DNA of 39,381 nucleotides from Opitutales bacterium (GTDB lineage Bacteria > Verrucomicrobiota > Verrucomicrobiia > Opitutales > Seribacteraceae), in NCBI GenBank assembly GCA_028101545.1, contig JAOHKZ010000020.1, positions 1 to 39,381 of the forward strand. Direction: 5' to 3'. Position numbers and translations under genes: made by a program. The notes beneath the pieces were generated by a model that was not told the origin of the DNA, ran no database searches, and saw only the letters and a program-made list of their open reading frames with translations. Positions 15,983 to 25,084 of this stretch are shown here, piece after piece. Position 1 is the first letter of the stretch. Each line of letters begins with the position of its first letter.

Positions 15983-17629
15983 ATGCAAAAAAACACTCCA
16001 TCACTAAAGATTTCAGAAAAGGACAACCTTCTGGTTGCATTAAAAGATCTCATGCCCGGACAGCAAGTAATTACGGATAATGAATCGTTCAACTTAACTG
16101 AAAAAATTCCGGCTAAGCATAAATTTGCCGGCCAAAATTTCTCTGCCGGTGACTTGGCTTATATGTATGGCGTGCTCGTTGGAGAAGCAACCTGCCCGAT
16201 CCAGGCAGGAGATCGAATCACCATCGAAAACCTGATTCATCGATCGGCAGAGTTTTCTGCAGGCAAAGGGAGTAAATCCTGGACTTCCCCATCAACTAAA
16301 AAGTGGAAAAACAAGACTTTTATGGGATATCATAGAAGTAATGGTTCGGTTGGAACCGCTAATTATTGGTTGGTTGTGCCCATGGTCTTTTGCGAAAATG
16401 GAAATATTGAAATCCTTAAAAGATCCATGACCAAGGCACTGGGCTTTAACAAAAGGTCACAGTATGAAAGTTTTGCCGAAGAGTTGGCCAAGGCCTACAA
16501 AAATGGAGATTCACCCGCTAATGTTCAACTACCCCAAGAGAATACCAACCGCCCCTCCCCTATTTTCCCTAACATTGATGGGGTAAAATTCCTGACCCAT
16601 GGGTTGGGATGTGGCGAAACAAGAGGGGTATCCAATGAGCTTTGTGGATTATTAGCTGGATATGCCTGCAATCCAAATGTCGCAGGCATAACTGTCCTCA
16701 GCCTGGGGTGCCAACATGCACAGGTTTCCATTATGGAAGAAGAGATCTCCAAAAGATGTGCAAATTTCGACAAACCATTCTTGGTATTTGAACAGCAGAA
16801 GTATCCGTCCGAGCGGGAGATGCTGGAAAAAGCGATTCGGCAAACATTTGAAAATTTAGCTGAAATTAACAAAACCGGACGAACGCCTGCTCCCCTTTCA
16901 AAGTTATGTCTTGGTATGGAATGTGGTGCATCTGACGGGTTTTCCGGAATTTCTGCCAACCCTTGCATTGGACAAGTTGCCGACCTCACTGTTGGGTTGG
17001 GTGGACGAGTAATACTATCTGAGTTTCCTGAATTATGCGGAGTGGAGCAGGAAATTGTAAATCGATGCGAATCCAAGGAAATCGGTAATCGATTTATAGA
17101 AATTATGCGAAACTATGAAGAACGAGTCAAAGAAGCTGGTTCTGGATTTCATATGAACCCCTCTCCTGGAAATGTGAAAGATGGGCTTATCACAGATGCA
17201 ATTAAATCAGCTGGGGCCGCTCGCAAGGGAGGCACTTCTCCTGTGGTTGATGTTTTTGACTATCCTGGCTGGGTAAAAAAAGACGGACTCTCGCTTCTGT
17301 GTACTGCTGGCAATGATGTTGAATCTACCACAGCAATGGCTGGTGCCGGAGCAAACTTAATCCTATTTTCCACTGGCTTGGGTACGCCTACGGGTAACCC
17401 TATTTCACCGGTTATTAAAATTGCAAGTAACTCCACCACTGCCCAATCTTTTATAGAGTACATCGACTTTGATACTGGTTCAATTATAGATGGAAGCGAA
17501 AGCGTGGAATCGCTGGGGGAAAAACTTCTCGATGAAGTCATTGCCTATGCATCCGGAATTAAAAAAACAAAAGCCGAGTTACAGGGTCGTGATGATTTCT
17601 TGCCATGGAAACGCGGTATGTCTTTATAG
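15983..17629 (+). CDS. UxaA-family sugar-acid dehydratase (altronate dehydratase-like; possibly L-fuconate dehydratase)
   Basis: The protein has 548 residues with both UxaA parts: an N-terminal SAF domain (about 10-86, SEKDNLLVALKDL, AKHKFA) and the catalytic region (from about 120) with NYWLVVPMVFCENG, LTHGLGCGETRG (Cys210), LSLGCQHAQ, LGMECGASDGFSGISANP, GNVKDGLITDAIKSAGAA and STGLGTPTGNP. The family removes water from aldonic acids to give 2-keto-3-deoxy acids. The neighbours are an oxidising dehydrogenase and a diketo-acid hydrolase, not a kinase or aldolase. That favours a 6-deoxy sugar acid such as L-fuconate; the Campylobacter jejuni fucose cluster also uses UxaA-type proteins (known). 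The ATG at 15983 must be close to the true start because the SAF domain begins at residue 10. The only GG-rich candidate for ribosome binding is inside the preceding terminator stem. Confidence 0.9.
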   Translation: MQKNTPSLKISEKDNLLVALKDLMPGQQVITDNESFNLTEKIPAKHKFAGQNFSAGDLAYMYGVLVGEATCPIQAGDRITIENLIHRSAEFSAGKGSKSWTSPSTKKWKNKTFMGYHRSNGSVGTANYWLVVPMVFCENGNIEILKRSMTKALGFNKRSQYESFAEELAKAYKNGDSPANVQLPQENTNRPSPIFPNIDGVKFLTHGLGCGETRGVSNELCGLLAGYACNPNVAGITVLSLGCQHAQVSIMEEEISKRCANFDKPFLVFEQQKYPSEREMLEKAIRQTFENLAEINKTGRTPAPLSKLCLGMECGASDGFSGISANPCIGQVADLTVGLGGRVILSEFPELCGVEQEIVNRCESKEIGNRFIEIMRNYEERVKEAGSGFHMNPSPGNVKDGLITDAIKSAGAARKGGTSPVVDVFDYPGWVKKDGLSLLCTAGNDVESTTAMAGAGANLILFSTGLGTPTGNPISPVIKIASNSTTAQSFIEYIDFDTGSIIDGSESVESLGEKLLDEVIAYASGIKKTKAELQGRDDFLPWKRGMSL

Positions 17630-17641
17630 TTATCAATAAAA

Positions 17642-18421
17642 ATGAATAAATTAGATGATAAAGTTGCCATCGTAACCGGAGGCGGAAAAGGGATTGGCCG
17701 GGCGATCTCACTCCGGTTTGCCAGTGAGGGAGCAAAAGTCGCCATTTGGGAAAAAGACCTTGATGCAGCAGTAGAAACCTCCAAGCAAATTAGTGAATCA
17801 GGGGGAATGGCTATCAGTATTGAATGTGAGATTTCGGATCAAAATTCCGTATCAAATGCCCTCAAAGAAACAATTGATGCATTGGGTAAGCCCACGCATT
17901 TAGTTAATAATGCAGGGATTGCTCATGTAGGAACAGCGACCACTACGACCGAAGAGGATTTTGACCGGGTAATGAATGTAAATACCAAAGGACTTTTTCT
18001 CTGCCTGCAAGCGGTGCTCCCAGTGCTGGTAGATAATGGAGGTGGAGTTATTCTCAATCTTGCCTCTATCGCGTCCCGACTAGGGGTTGCAGACCGTTTT
18101 GCTTACTCTGCCAGCAAGGGTGCCGCCCTTGCCATGACATTAAGTGTGGCTAAAGATTATGTGAATAAGAGTATTCGTTGTAACTGCCTCTGCCCGGGAC
18201 GGGTACATACTCCTTTTGTGGATGGTTTTTTGGAAAAATATTATCCGGATGAAAATGAGCGATCCGAAAAATTTACTGAACTCTCGAAATATCAACCCAT
18301 TGGACGAATGGGAGAACCTGAAGAAATTGCATCCCTTGCCACTTTTTTATGTTCCGATGAAGCATCCTTCATCACCGGGAGTGCCTATGATGTGGATGGT
18401 GGCACGATGACTTTACGATAA
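17642..18421 (+). CDS. Short-chain dehydrogenase (candidate 2-keto-3-deoxy-sugar-acid dehydrogenase)
   Basis: A classical SDR of 259 residues. The cofactor motif is TGGGKGIG (12-19), with NNAG at 89-92, catalytic Ser142, Tyr155 and Lys159 (YSASKG), and the C-terminal ITGSAYDVDGG. It oxidises or reduces a hydroxyl/ketone with NAD(P). Between a UxaA-type dehydratase and an FAH-type hydrolase, the fitting role is oxidation of 2-keto-3-deoxy-L-fuconate (or rhamnonate) to the 2,4-diketo acid, as known for the non-phosphorylating fucose/rhamnose routes. It lies 12 bases after the dehydratase stop; the leader TTATCAATAAAA has no Shine-Dalgarno sequence. Family assignment is sure; substrate is inferred. 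Confidence 0.9.
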   Translation: MNKLDDKVAIVTGGGKGIGRAISLRFASEGAKVAIWEKDLDAAVETSKQISESGGMAISIECEISDQNSVSNALKETIDALGKPTHLVNNAGIAHVGTATTTTEEDFDRVMNVNTKGLFLCLQAVLPVLVDNGGGVILNLASIASRLGVADRFAYSASKGAALAMTLSVAKDYVNKSIRCNCLCPGRVHTPFVDGFLEKYYPDENERSEKFTELSKYQPIGRMGEPEEIASLATFLCSDEASFITGSAYDVDGGTMTLR

Positions 18422-18433
18422 CTTATTTTATTT

Positions 18434-19288
18434 ATGAAATTAATCAGAAAAGGTGAACCCAGTGAAGAATCTCCCGGACTTTTACTTCCGGACGGAAGAG
18501 AAGTAGACATATCTTCTTTCGGGGAAGACTATGACGAAGTCTTTTTCGAAACCAACGGTCTTGAAAGACTTAGCGAATGGCTAAAGGAAAATGGTGAGGA
18601 CTTGCCACCATTTCCAGAAAATGAAAGATATGGTTCCCCTATCGCCCGCCCTAGCAAGATTGTTTGTATCGGTCTAAATTATGACGATCATGCCCGGGAG
18701 TCAGGAATGGAAATACCGCCCGAACCCGTCATATTTTTTAAAGCCACCAGTTCTTTTTGTGGACCAAATGATAATCTAATTCTTCCTCGCGGAGGTGATA
18801 AAACCGATTGGGAAGTAGAACTTGCATTTGTTATCGGAAAACGAGCAGGCTATGTGGAGGAAAGCGAAGCCATGGATTATTTAGCCGGCTATGCACTGCA
18901 CAATGATTATAGTGAAAGAGGCTTTCAGCTCGATAGAAGTGGACAATGGGTAAAAGGAAAAAGTTGTGACACTTTTGCTCCGTTCGGTCCTTGGTTGGTC
19001 ACTCAGGATGAAATCATCGATCCAAATAACTTAAAAATGTGGCTAAAAGTAAATGGAGAAACCATGCAATCAAGCAACTCTTCCAACCTGCATTATAAAA
19101 TTCCTTTCCTTCTCAGCTATGTAAGTCAGTTCATGACGCTATTACCCGGTGACATCATTTCAACGGGAACTCCTCCGGGTGTGGGCATGGGTATGGATCC
19201 ACAGGTTTATTTAAAAGCAGGTGATTTGGTGGAGCTTGGAATTGATCAACTCGGGGAGTCAGCACAAAAAGTCGTTCCTTCAGTATGA
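18434..19288 (+). CDS. Fumarylacetoacetate hydrolase (FAH)-family protein, candidate 2,4-diketo-3-deoxy-sugar-acid hydrolase
   Basis: The protein has 284 residues. A short N-terminal domain precedes the FAH fold (about 70-280): IVCIGLNYDDHARE; FKATSSFCGPND; metal ligands Glu127 and Glu129 in DWEVELAFVIG and Asp158 in LHNDYSER; then KSCDTFAPFGPWLVT and DIISTGTPPGVGMG. The family cleaves C-C bonds of 1,3-diketo acids with Mg or Mn. FAH-type hydrolases split 2,4-diketo-3-deoxy-L-fuconate or -rhamnonate to pyruvate and lactate in known pathways, and the gene order supports that here. The stop overlaps the next start by 4 bp (ATGA), indicating translational coupling. There is no ribosome-binding site before its own ATG. 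Confidence 0.9.
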   Translation: MKLIRKGEPSEESPGLLLPDGREVDISSFGEDYDEVFFETNGLERLSEWLKENGEDLPPFPENERYGSPIARPSKIVCIGLNYDDHARESGMEIPPEPVIFFKATSSFCGPNDNLILPRGGDKTDWEVELAFVIGKRAGYVEESEAMDYLAGYALHNDYSERGFQLDRSGQWVKGKSCDTFAPFGPWLVTQDEIIDPNNLKMWLKVNGETMQSSNSSNLHYKIPFLLSYVSQFMTLLPGDIISTGTPPGVGMGMDPQVYLKAGDLVELGIDQLGESAQKVVPSV

Positions 19289-20079
19289 ACCTAAACCTTG
19301 AGGGCAAAGTCGCTCTCGTAACGGGAGGTGCGAAAGGAATTGGAGCGGCAATCTCCCGATCATTTGCTGAGGAAGGGGCAGTGGTTTCAATCGTAGACCG
19401 AAATCCAGATGTGGCTCAAGTTCTCGTTAATGAACTCGAACAGTCTAATAAAAAAGCTTTTTCAGTTCCGACTGAATTAACCGATATGAATGCCTGCAAG
19501 CAGGCTATTCAAGATACTATCGGAAAAGCGGGTCGACTCGATTTTTTGATTCATAATGCAGGGAGTAATGATGGTGTGGGCTTAGATGCTCAACCCGATA
19601 AATTCATGGAATCCCTCAATAAAAACCTCTCCCACATATTTGCCCTGACTCATTACTCGATAGATGAACTGATCAAAAACAAGGGGGCGATTATCAATAT
19701 CGGGTCAAAGGTCGCTGAGACAGGACAAGGGGGCACCTCGGGTTATGCAGCGGCAAAAGGAGCAATGAATGCACTGACCCGTGAATGGGCAATTGATCTT
19801 GCCGACAAGGGTGTACGTGTAAACTCTGTTATTCCAGCTGAGGTCATAACTCCCATGTATCGCCGATGGTTGGACTCTTTAAAAAATCCAGAGGAAACTC
19901 TTCACTCAATTGAACAAAATATTCCACTTGGGAAACGAATGACGATGGACCAGGAAATTGCAGATGCAGTTGTTTTTCTCGCTTCTGACCGCTCCGCTCA
20001 TACCACTGGGCAAATTTTCCACCCGGACGGGGGTTATGTTCATTTGGATCGGTCCTATGGAAAAGTAAAGTTGGACTAA
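19285..20079 (+). CDS. Short-chain dehydrogenase (candidate L-fucose/sugar dehydrogenase)
   Basis: An SDR of 264 residues. The cofactor motif is TGGAKGIG (13-20), with HNAG (90-93), Ser141, Tyr154 and Lys158 (YAAAKG), and the C-terminal TGQIFHPDGGYVHLDRS. The ending GGYVHLDR resembles SDRs that I recall being annotated as L-fucose dehydrogenases; this is memory, not a search. It would oxidise the sugar to its lactone with NAD(P), the first step of the non-phosphorylating route. It overlaps the FAH gene by 4 bp and precedes the FAD oxidase by 5 bases. No lactonase gene is in the window, so that step would be encoded elsewhere or be spontaneous. Confidence 0.88.
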   Translation: MNLNLEGKVALVTGGAKGIGAAISRSFAEEGAVVSIVDRNPDVAQVLVNELEQSNKKAFSVPTELTDMNACKQAIQDTIGKAGRLDFLIHNAGSNDGVGLDAQPDKFMESLNKNLSHIFALTHYSIDELIKNKGAIINIGSKVAETGQGGTSGYAAAKGAMNALTREWAIDLADKGVRVNSVIPAEVITPMYRRWLDSLKNPEETLHSIEQNIPLGKRMTMDQEIADAVVFLASDRSAHTTGQIFHPDGGYVHLDRSYGKVKLD

Positions 20080-20084
20080 TCCCG

Positions 20085-21278
20085 ATGAAAACCGATATCT
20101 GTATAATTGGGGGAGGCATTGTAGGCCTAGCTACCGCGTATCAATTATCACAAAATTTTCCTGACAAAAAAGTTGTTATCGTAGAAAAAGAAAATTCCCT
20201 GGCCAAGCATCAGACTGGCCATAACTCAGGAGTTTTACATTCCGGCATTTATTACAAACCCGGATCCCTCAAAGCGATCAATTGCAGAATGGGAAAGCTG
20301 GCAATGGAAGCCTTCTGTGAAGAACAGGAAATCGAGCATGAACTTTGCGGAAAAGTAATTGTCGCATTAAATAAAGAAGAAATACCAAGAATGGAAAAGA
20401 TTTACCAGCGGGGACAGGAAAATGGGGTAAATTGTGAGATCATTCCACGCGAACGGTTGCTTGAGATTGAACCCCATGCTGCCGGTGTAAAAGCGATTCA
20501 TGTTCCGGAATGTGGTATCGTAAATTACAAACAGGTGTGCCTACGTCTCGGCGAAATCATTCAGGAAAAGAAGGGTCAGCTATTACTGGGAGGAGGGGTT
20601 AAAAAAATTGAATCTTCAATCGATGAGATTGTGGTTCACACACCCTCTGATTCGATCCAGACCACTTACCTCATTAATTGTGCCGGACTGCACTCGGACC
20701 GAATTACCGAGCTTGGCGGTGAAAAATCTCCGGCAAAGATCATTCCTTTTAAAGGAGAATATTTCGAATTAACCGACGATTCAAAACACCTTTGTAAAAA
20801 TCTTATTTATCCGGTACCCGATCCAGAATTCCCCTTTCTTGGAGTTCACTTTACCCGAATGATCGATAATTCGGTAGAATGCGGCCCAAACGCGGTGCTT
20901 GCCTTCGGAAGAGAAGCTTATGGAAAATTCGATCTTAATTTAAAAGATTTGCTTGAATCGATTTTTTACCCCGGATTTCAGAAAATGGCGATGAAGCATT
21001 GGAGAATGGGTTGGGGCGAGATGTGGCGTTCATACAACAAAGCAGCTTTTGTAAAAGCACTACAAAGATTGATCCCAGAAATTGAGGCAAAACACCTGCA
21101 TTCAGTACCGGCGGGGATTCGTGCCCAGGCAGTCAGTCTAGACGGAGCCATGGTGGACGACTTCCTGATCCAGGAAAACAACCGGATCATCAATGTTTGC
21201 AACGCCCCTTCCCCAGCAGCGACTGCATCGCTTAATATTGGAGCAACTATTGCCAAGAATTTATCGAGTCGCTTTTAG
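20085..21278 (+). CDS. lhgO: FAD-dependent 2-hydroxyacid oxidase, L-2-hydroxyglutarate oxidase (LhgO)-like
   Basis: The protein has 397 residues, the usual LhgO length. N-terminal dinucleotide-binding motif IIGGGIVGLATAYQL (about 7-21), then HQTGHNSGVLHSGIYYKPGSLKA, typical of LhgO/DAO-superfamily oxidases, FKGEYFEL, and the C-terminal GIRAQAVS...FLIQEN and NAPSPAATASLNIG. LhgO oxidises L-2-hydroxyglutarate to 2-oxoglutarate and passes electrons to the respiratory chain. As the last gene of a sugar-acid operon (5 bases after the SDR), it may instead act on an L-2-hydroxy acid made by the pathway, such as L-lactate (inference). The family call is firm; the substrate is open. Confidence 0.88.
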   Translation: MKTDICIIGGGIVGLATAYQLSQNFPDKKVVIVEKENSLAKHQTGHNSGVLHSGIYYKPGSLKAINCRMGKLAMEAFCEEQEIEHELCGKVIVALNKEEIPRMEKIYQRGQENGVNCEIIPRERLLEIEPHAAGVKAIHVPECGIVNYKQVCLRLGEIIQEKKGQLLLGGGVKKIESSIDEIVVHTPSDSIQTTYLINCAGLHSDRITELGGEKSPAKIIPFKGEYFELTDDSKHLCKNLIYPVPDPEFPFLGVHFTRMIDNSVECGPNAVLAFGREAYGKFDLNLKDLLESIFYPGFQKMAMKHWRMGWGEMWRSYNKAAFVKALQRLIPEIEAKHLHSVPAGIRAQAVSLDGAMVDDFLIQENNRIINVCNAPSPAATASLNIGATIAKNLSSRF

Positions 21279-21323
21279 AGAAATCCGACTAAAATTAATT
21301 TTAAAATTGGACAAGTCTTGAAA

Positions 21324-21343
21324 GTTCTTTCTGATCAAAGAAC
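21324..21343. promoter_or_regulatory. Inverted repeat upstream of the sulfatase/receptor operon, possible operator
   Basis: A perfect 7-bp inverted repeat GTTCTTT-N6-AAAGAAC lies in the 101-base gap between the catabolic cluster and the next sulfatase, 37 bases before its ATG. It is not followed by a T-run, so it looks more like a protein-binding site than a terminator. Confidence 0.35.
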
Positions 21344-21379
21344 AATATTTCAAATTAACCAACCAACTTATTAATCCAA

Positions 21380-22951
21380 ATGAAAAGAAATATAATACTT
21401 TCGATTATTTGCCTGTTACTAAGCTCAATTTCGCTACTGTCGAAGAAAACGATCGATCGGCCCAATATTCTCTTTGCCATTGCAGATGATTGGAGTTTTG
21501 GGCACGCCGGTGCCTACGGATGTAAGTGGATTAAAACACCTGCCTTTGATCGGGTTGCCCGAGAAGGAATCTTGTTCAATCGGGCATATACGCCAAACGC
21601 AAAATGTGCACCATCCCGGGCAATAATACTGACCGGAAGAAATTCCTGGCAATTGGAGGAGGCAGCTAACCACCAGAATATCTTCCCCGCTAAGTTTAAG
21701 GGTTGGATGGAAGTATTAACAGAGAATGGCTACTCAACAGGCTTTACCGGTAAAGGATGGGGTCCAGGAATTGCGAAAAATTCTCGGGGTATTGACCGTT
21801 TATTAACTGGAACAGTATATAACAGAGAAAAACTAATTCCACCTGGTAAAGGAATATCCAACAATGACTACACCGCCAATTTCATTTCTTTCCTCAAGCA
21901 AAGTCCCAGAGGCAAACCATGGGCATTTTGGTTTGGAACCACAGAACCGCACAGAGGATATGAAAATGGAATTGGACAAAGAATGGGTAAAAAACTTTCA
22001 GATATTGAAAGAGTGCCTAAATTTTGGCCGGATAATGAAATCGTGCGAAACGATATGCTCGACTATGCAATTGAAGTGGAACATTACGACAATCACCTAG
22101 GGCAAATTTTAGAAACCTTGGATAAAGTGAGAATGTTAGAAAATACCATTGTGATTGCCACATCTGATCATGGTATGCCTTTCCCGCGGTGCAAAGGACA
22201 GGCTTATGACTATTCCAACCACATACCCTTGGCTATTCGTTGGCCAAATGGAATTGAAGGCAACCGTAGAATTGTGGAAGATTATGTCAGTTTTGCGGAC
22301 CTGGCACCTACCCTTCTTGAAACTGCCCGAATACCCGAAGAAGGATCAGGTATGCAACCCATTACAGGATCAAGCCTGTTTGACATTTTCTCATCCCCGA
22401 AATCCGGGCAAATCAATACCAAAAGAGACTTTGTCCTAGTTGGTAAGGAAAGACACGATGTGGGTCGTCCCAATAACCGTGGGTATCCGATTCGCGGGAT
22501 CGTAAAAAAAGATTTTCTCTATATTCGAAATTTCGAAACCGATAGATGGCCGGGCGGAAATCCAGAAACAGGCTATTTAAATTGTGATGGTAGCCCGATT
22601 AAGAGTCTTCTTATTGATCAAAGACGAAAGGGGGAGACGAAATACTGGCGAATGAGCTTTGGTAAAAGAAAACAAACGGAACTATACGATTTAATTAATG
22701 ATCCCGACTGCGTGGAGAACTTAGCCGGCAACCCTAAATTCTACAAAGTTGAGAAGAATTTAAGAGTACAACTTCAAATAGAACTCAAGAAACAAAAAGA
22801 CCCAAGAATGTTTGATCGAGGGTTTCTTTTTGACAAATATCCATTCGTTGGGGATTGGAATAATTTTTACGAAAGATACATGAGTGGTAAGAAAACACCA
22901 CACACCGGTTGGGTGAAGGGAAGTGATTATGAAAGGAAGCCACTCGATTAA
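21380..22951 (+). CDS. Secreted sulfatase (S1 family, N-sulfoglucosamine sulfohydrolase/heparan sulfatase-like)
   Basis: The protein has 523 residues with a signal peptide (about 1-21). Metal site [15 protein letters not shown] (Asp36, Asp37); formylglycine motif C76-A-P-S-R followed by [10 protein letters not shown]; then [35 protein letters not shown] and [32 protein letters not shown]. The spacing and the [12 protein letters not shown] stretch after the active site resemble the sulfohydrolase (SGSH-like) branch of S1 sulfatases. That branch also contains bacterial enzymes on other glycans, so the substrate is not fixed. It is first in a same-strand group with a TonB receptor and another sulfatase, directly behind the sugar-acid cluster. 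Confidence 0.92.
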   Translation: MKRNIILSIICLLLSSISLLSKKTIDRPNILFAIADDWSFGHAGAYGCKWIKTPAFDRVAREGILFNRAYTPNAKCAPSRAIILTGRNSWQLEEAANHQNIFPAKFKGWMEVLTENGYSTGFTGKGWGPGIAKNSRGIDRLLTGTVYNREKLIPPGKGISNNDYTANFISFLKQSPRGKPWAFWFGTTEPHRGYENGIGQRMGKKLSDIERVPKFWPDNEIVRNDMLDYAIEVEHYDNHLGQILETLDKVRMLENTIVIATSDHGMPFPRCKGQAYDYSNHIPLAIRWPNGIEGNRRIVEDYVSFADLAPTLLETARIPEEGSGMQPITGSSLFDIFSSPKSGQINTKRDFVLVGKERHDVGRPNNRGYPIRGIVKKDFLYIRNFETDRWPGGNPETGYLNCDGSPIKSLLIDQRRKGETKYWRMSFGKRKQTELYDLINDPDCVENLAGNPKFYKVEKNLRVQLQIELKKQKDPRMFDRGFLFDKYPFVGDWNNFYERYMSGKKTPHTGWVKGSDYERKPLD

Positions 22952-23019
22952 TCTATTTTTGAGATTCCATCTTTTTTCGATTGCACCGATCCTTATTAAT
23001 AATCATTTCTCGAACCTTT

Positions 23020-25071
23020 ATGAAATTAAAAATAGCACTCAGTCTAAGCTTAATGCCTATAACCATCATCATTGGTCAGGCAGATAAAACGAACGTAGAT
23101 GCCCCGATACTGGATGAAATCGCAATCGAAGGTGCCAGTATACCGGAACTCGATCTTTCCAGGTCTTCGATATTAACCAGAGACCAAGTTGAGGACCGTC
23201 AAATTAACAACTTGGTGGATCTTTCAGGCTTATCTCCAAACCTTCACATCAACAACAACTCGATACAATCCTATGGTGACATCATCACCATGAGAGGTAT
23301 CGCCAACACTCAACTATTCGGGCCCGCTGGCGTACAACTTTATGTAGATGGTATTCCCCAAGCTGACATTTCATCATACTCTTCGACTCTATATGATGTG
23401 GAAAGCATTGAAGTACTAAGAGGGCCACAAGGGCATAAATACGGAAAATCTGTAACTGGCGGTTCCATAAATATCAAAACCAAGGCTCCTTCCGATAAAC
23501 AGGTCAATAGAATCACGGCTTCATACGGAACTTTTGATACCCAAAAATACAACCTAAATAGTAGTGGACCGCTCGACGGAGAAGGATTCTCTTACTCCGT
23601 TGCCCTACAAAGAGCCTTATCCGATGGTTATATAAATAATACTTCTGGTAATGCTGACACATCTAAAACTTGGCATGGTTCACTTCGATTTTTGTTAGAC
23701 AGAGGAAAAGGCAAAAAGATCGGTTTTGGGGCCAACTTTGAAACTCATGAACTAGGAGTACAACCACTTGTTAAAAGAGATGGCGGGGATTTTTACGATC
23801 GTTCAACGGATTTTGATGAATCCACAGAGATCGATCGAAATCAGCAGTTCTTGACCTTAGAGTCTGAACTAGATGGGTATACTTTCTTTTCAATCACCAA
23901 CCGTAACGATTGGAGTATGAACCCAAATCGTGTGGACTTGGACACAAGCACCGTCAATACAATGTTAAACCCAGCACAAACATCTATTATCTTGCAGGAT
24001 CAAATTGAATGGTCACAGGAATTTAGAATTGAATCAGAACAAGGTTCAGAAGTCGACTGGGTACTCGGTGCCTTTTACTCCGATAGTGAAATTGATGGAG
24101 ATGCGACAAGATCTTTCGGAGTTACAGAGACGACCGTTTATTATTTAGAATCAAAAAACATTGGTATTTTCGCCTCAGTTGCTAAAGATTTAACTGAAAA
24201 CGATAACCTTTCACTTGGTCTGCGATATGACAATTTCGAAAAGAAAATTGATCGTATCAAAAATGGTTTCAATTTTCTTCCAGCCCCGACTCCATACACA
24301 GACTCGATTTCTCAAAAAAATAACTTCGATTCTTTTTCTCCCTCCTTAGATTGGGAAAGAAAAATTACAGAAGGATTAACTGGCAACATCCGTGCAACAT
24401 ATTCTGAAAAACCTGGAGGCTTTTCAGCTTACACGACTGATGCAAGTCAGATTTCATTCTCAGAGGAAGAAACTCTTTCGTATGAAATAGGCTTATTATT
24501 TACTCCTACTGAATCATGGGGTTTGAATTTAACTGCTTTCTTAAACGATATTAAGAACTACCAATTTGAGCTGCCCGTTACTGGATCAACTAATTACTAT
24601 GTAGCCAATGCAGATGAAGTAACTGCCAAGGGAATTGAAGTTGAAGGCTATGTCAAGCCCTCCGAAAACTTTACCTTTTCTGTCGCTTATGGGCTTTGTA
24701 ATTCTGAATACGACAAGTTTGATGGTTCTGGATTGGTCGGGAAACAAGTTTCTTTTATACCAGAACATACCCTTGCTCTTTCACTAAATTATCAGTTCGA
24801 CAATGGCCTTTATGGTCAAGTCGGAACAAAAACTATAGGCGATACCCACTATTGGAATTATGATGGTTCCAATGCTACCGATAAGATCGACAGCTATACA
24901 TTGCTTGATGCAAACATTGGATACGATTGGAAGGATTGGCAATTCAGCGTATTTGGCTTAAACCTCACAGATGAAGAATATTACACCTCATTGGTCAATA
25001 ACCTTCCAGGCACTCCAGGTATAGCAGGTTCACCCCGTGTTGTTGGACTAAGCATTTCTAGGGAATTCTAA
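23020..25071 (+). CDS. TonB-dependent outer-membrane receptor between two sulfatases
   Basis: The protein has 683 residues from ATG at 23020; an in-frame TTG at 22981 would add 13 residues ahead of a good signal peptide ([12 protein letters not shown]...), so ATG is preferred. The plug domain (about 45-165) has [45 protein letters not shown] and [29 protein letters not shown] beta-barrel follows, ending LSISREF. It belongs to a different subgroup from the two receptors at 8810-14130, lacks their N-terminal signature and has no YfiR partner. Its position between two sulfatases, with 13 bases to the next gene, suggests import of sulfated or desulfated oligosaccharides (inference). It is not a SusC type: no carboxypeptidase-like N-terminal domain and no SusD partner. 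Confidence 0.92.
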   Translation: MKLKIALSLSLMPITIIIGQADKTNVDAPILDEIAIEGASIPELDLSRSSILTRDQVEDRQINNLVDLSGLSPNLHINNNSIQSYGDIITMRGIANTQLFGPAGVQLYVDGIPQADISSYSSTLYDVESIEVLRGPQGHKYGKSVTGGSINIKTKAPSDKQVNRITASYGTFDTQKYNLNSSGPLDGEGFSYSVALQRALSDGYINNTSGNADTSKTWHGSLRFLLDRGKGKKIGFGANFETHELGVQPLVKRDGGDFYDRSTDFDESTEIDRNQQFLTLESELDGYTFFSITNRNDWSMNPNRVDLDTSTVNTMLNPAQTSIILQDQIEWSQEFRIESEQGSEVDWVLGAFYSDSEIDGDATRSFGVTETTVYYLESKNIGIFASVAKDLTENDNLSLGLRYDNFEKKIDRIKNGFNFLPAPTPYTDSISQKNNFDSFSPSLDWERKITEGLTGNIRATYSEKPGGFSAYTTDASQISFSEEETLSYEIGLLFTPTESWGLNLTAFLNDIKNYQFELPVTGSTNYYVANADEVTAKGIEVEGYVKPSENFTFSVAYGLCNSEYDKFDGSGLVGKQVSFIPEHTLALSLNYQFDNGLYGQVGTKTIGDTHYWNYDGSNATDKIDSYTLLDANIGYDWKDWQFSVFGLNLTDEEYYTSLVNNLPGTPGIAGSPRVVGLSISREF

Positions 25072-25084
25072 AATTAAATATAAT

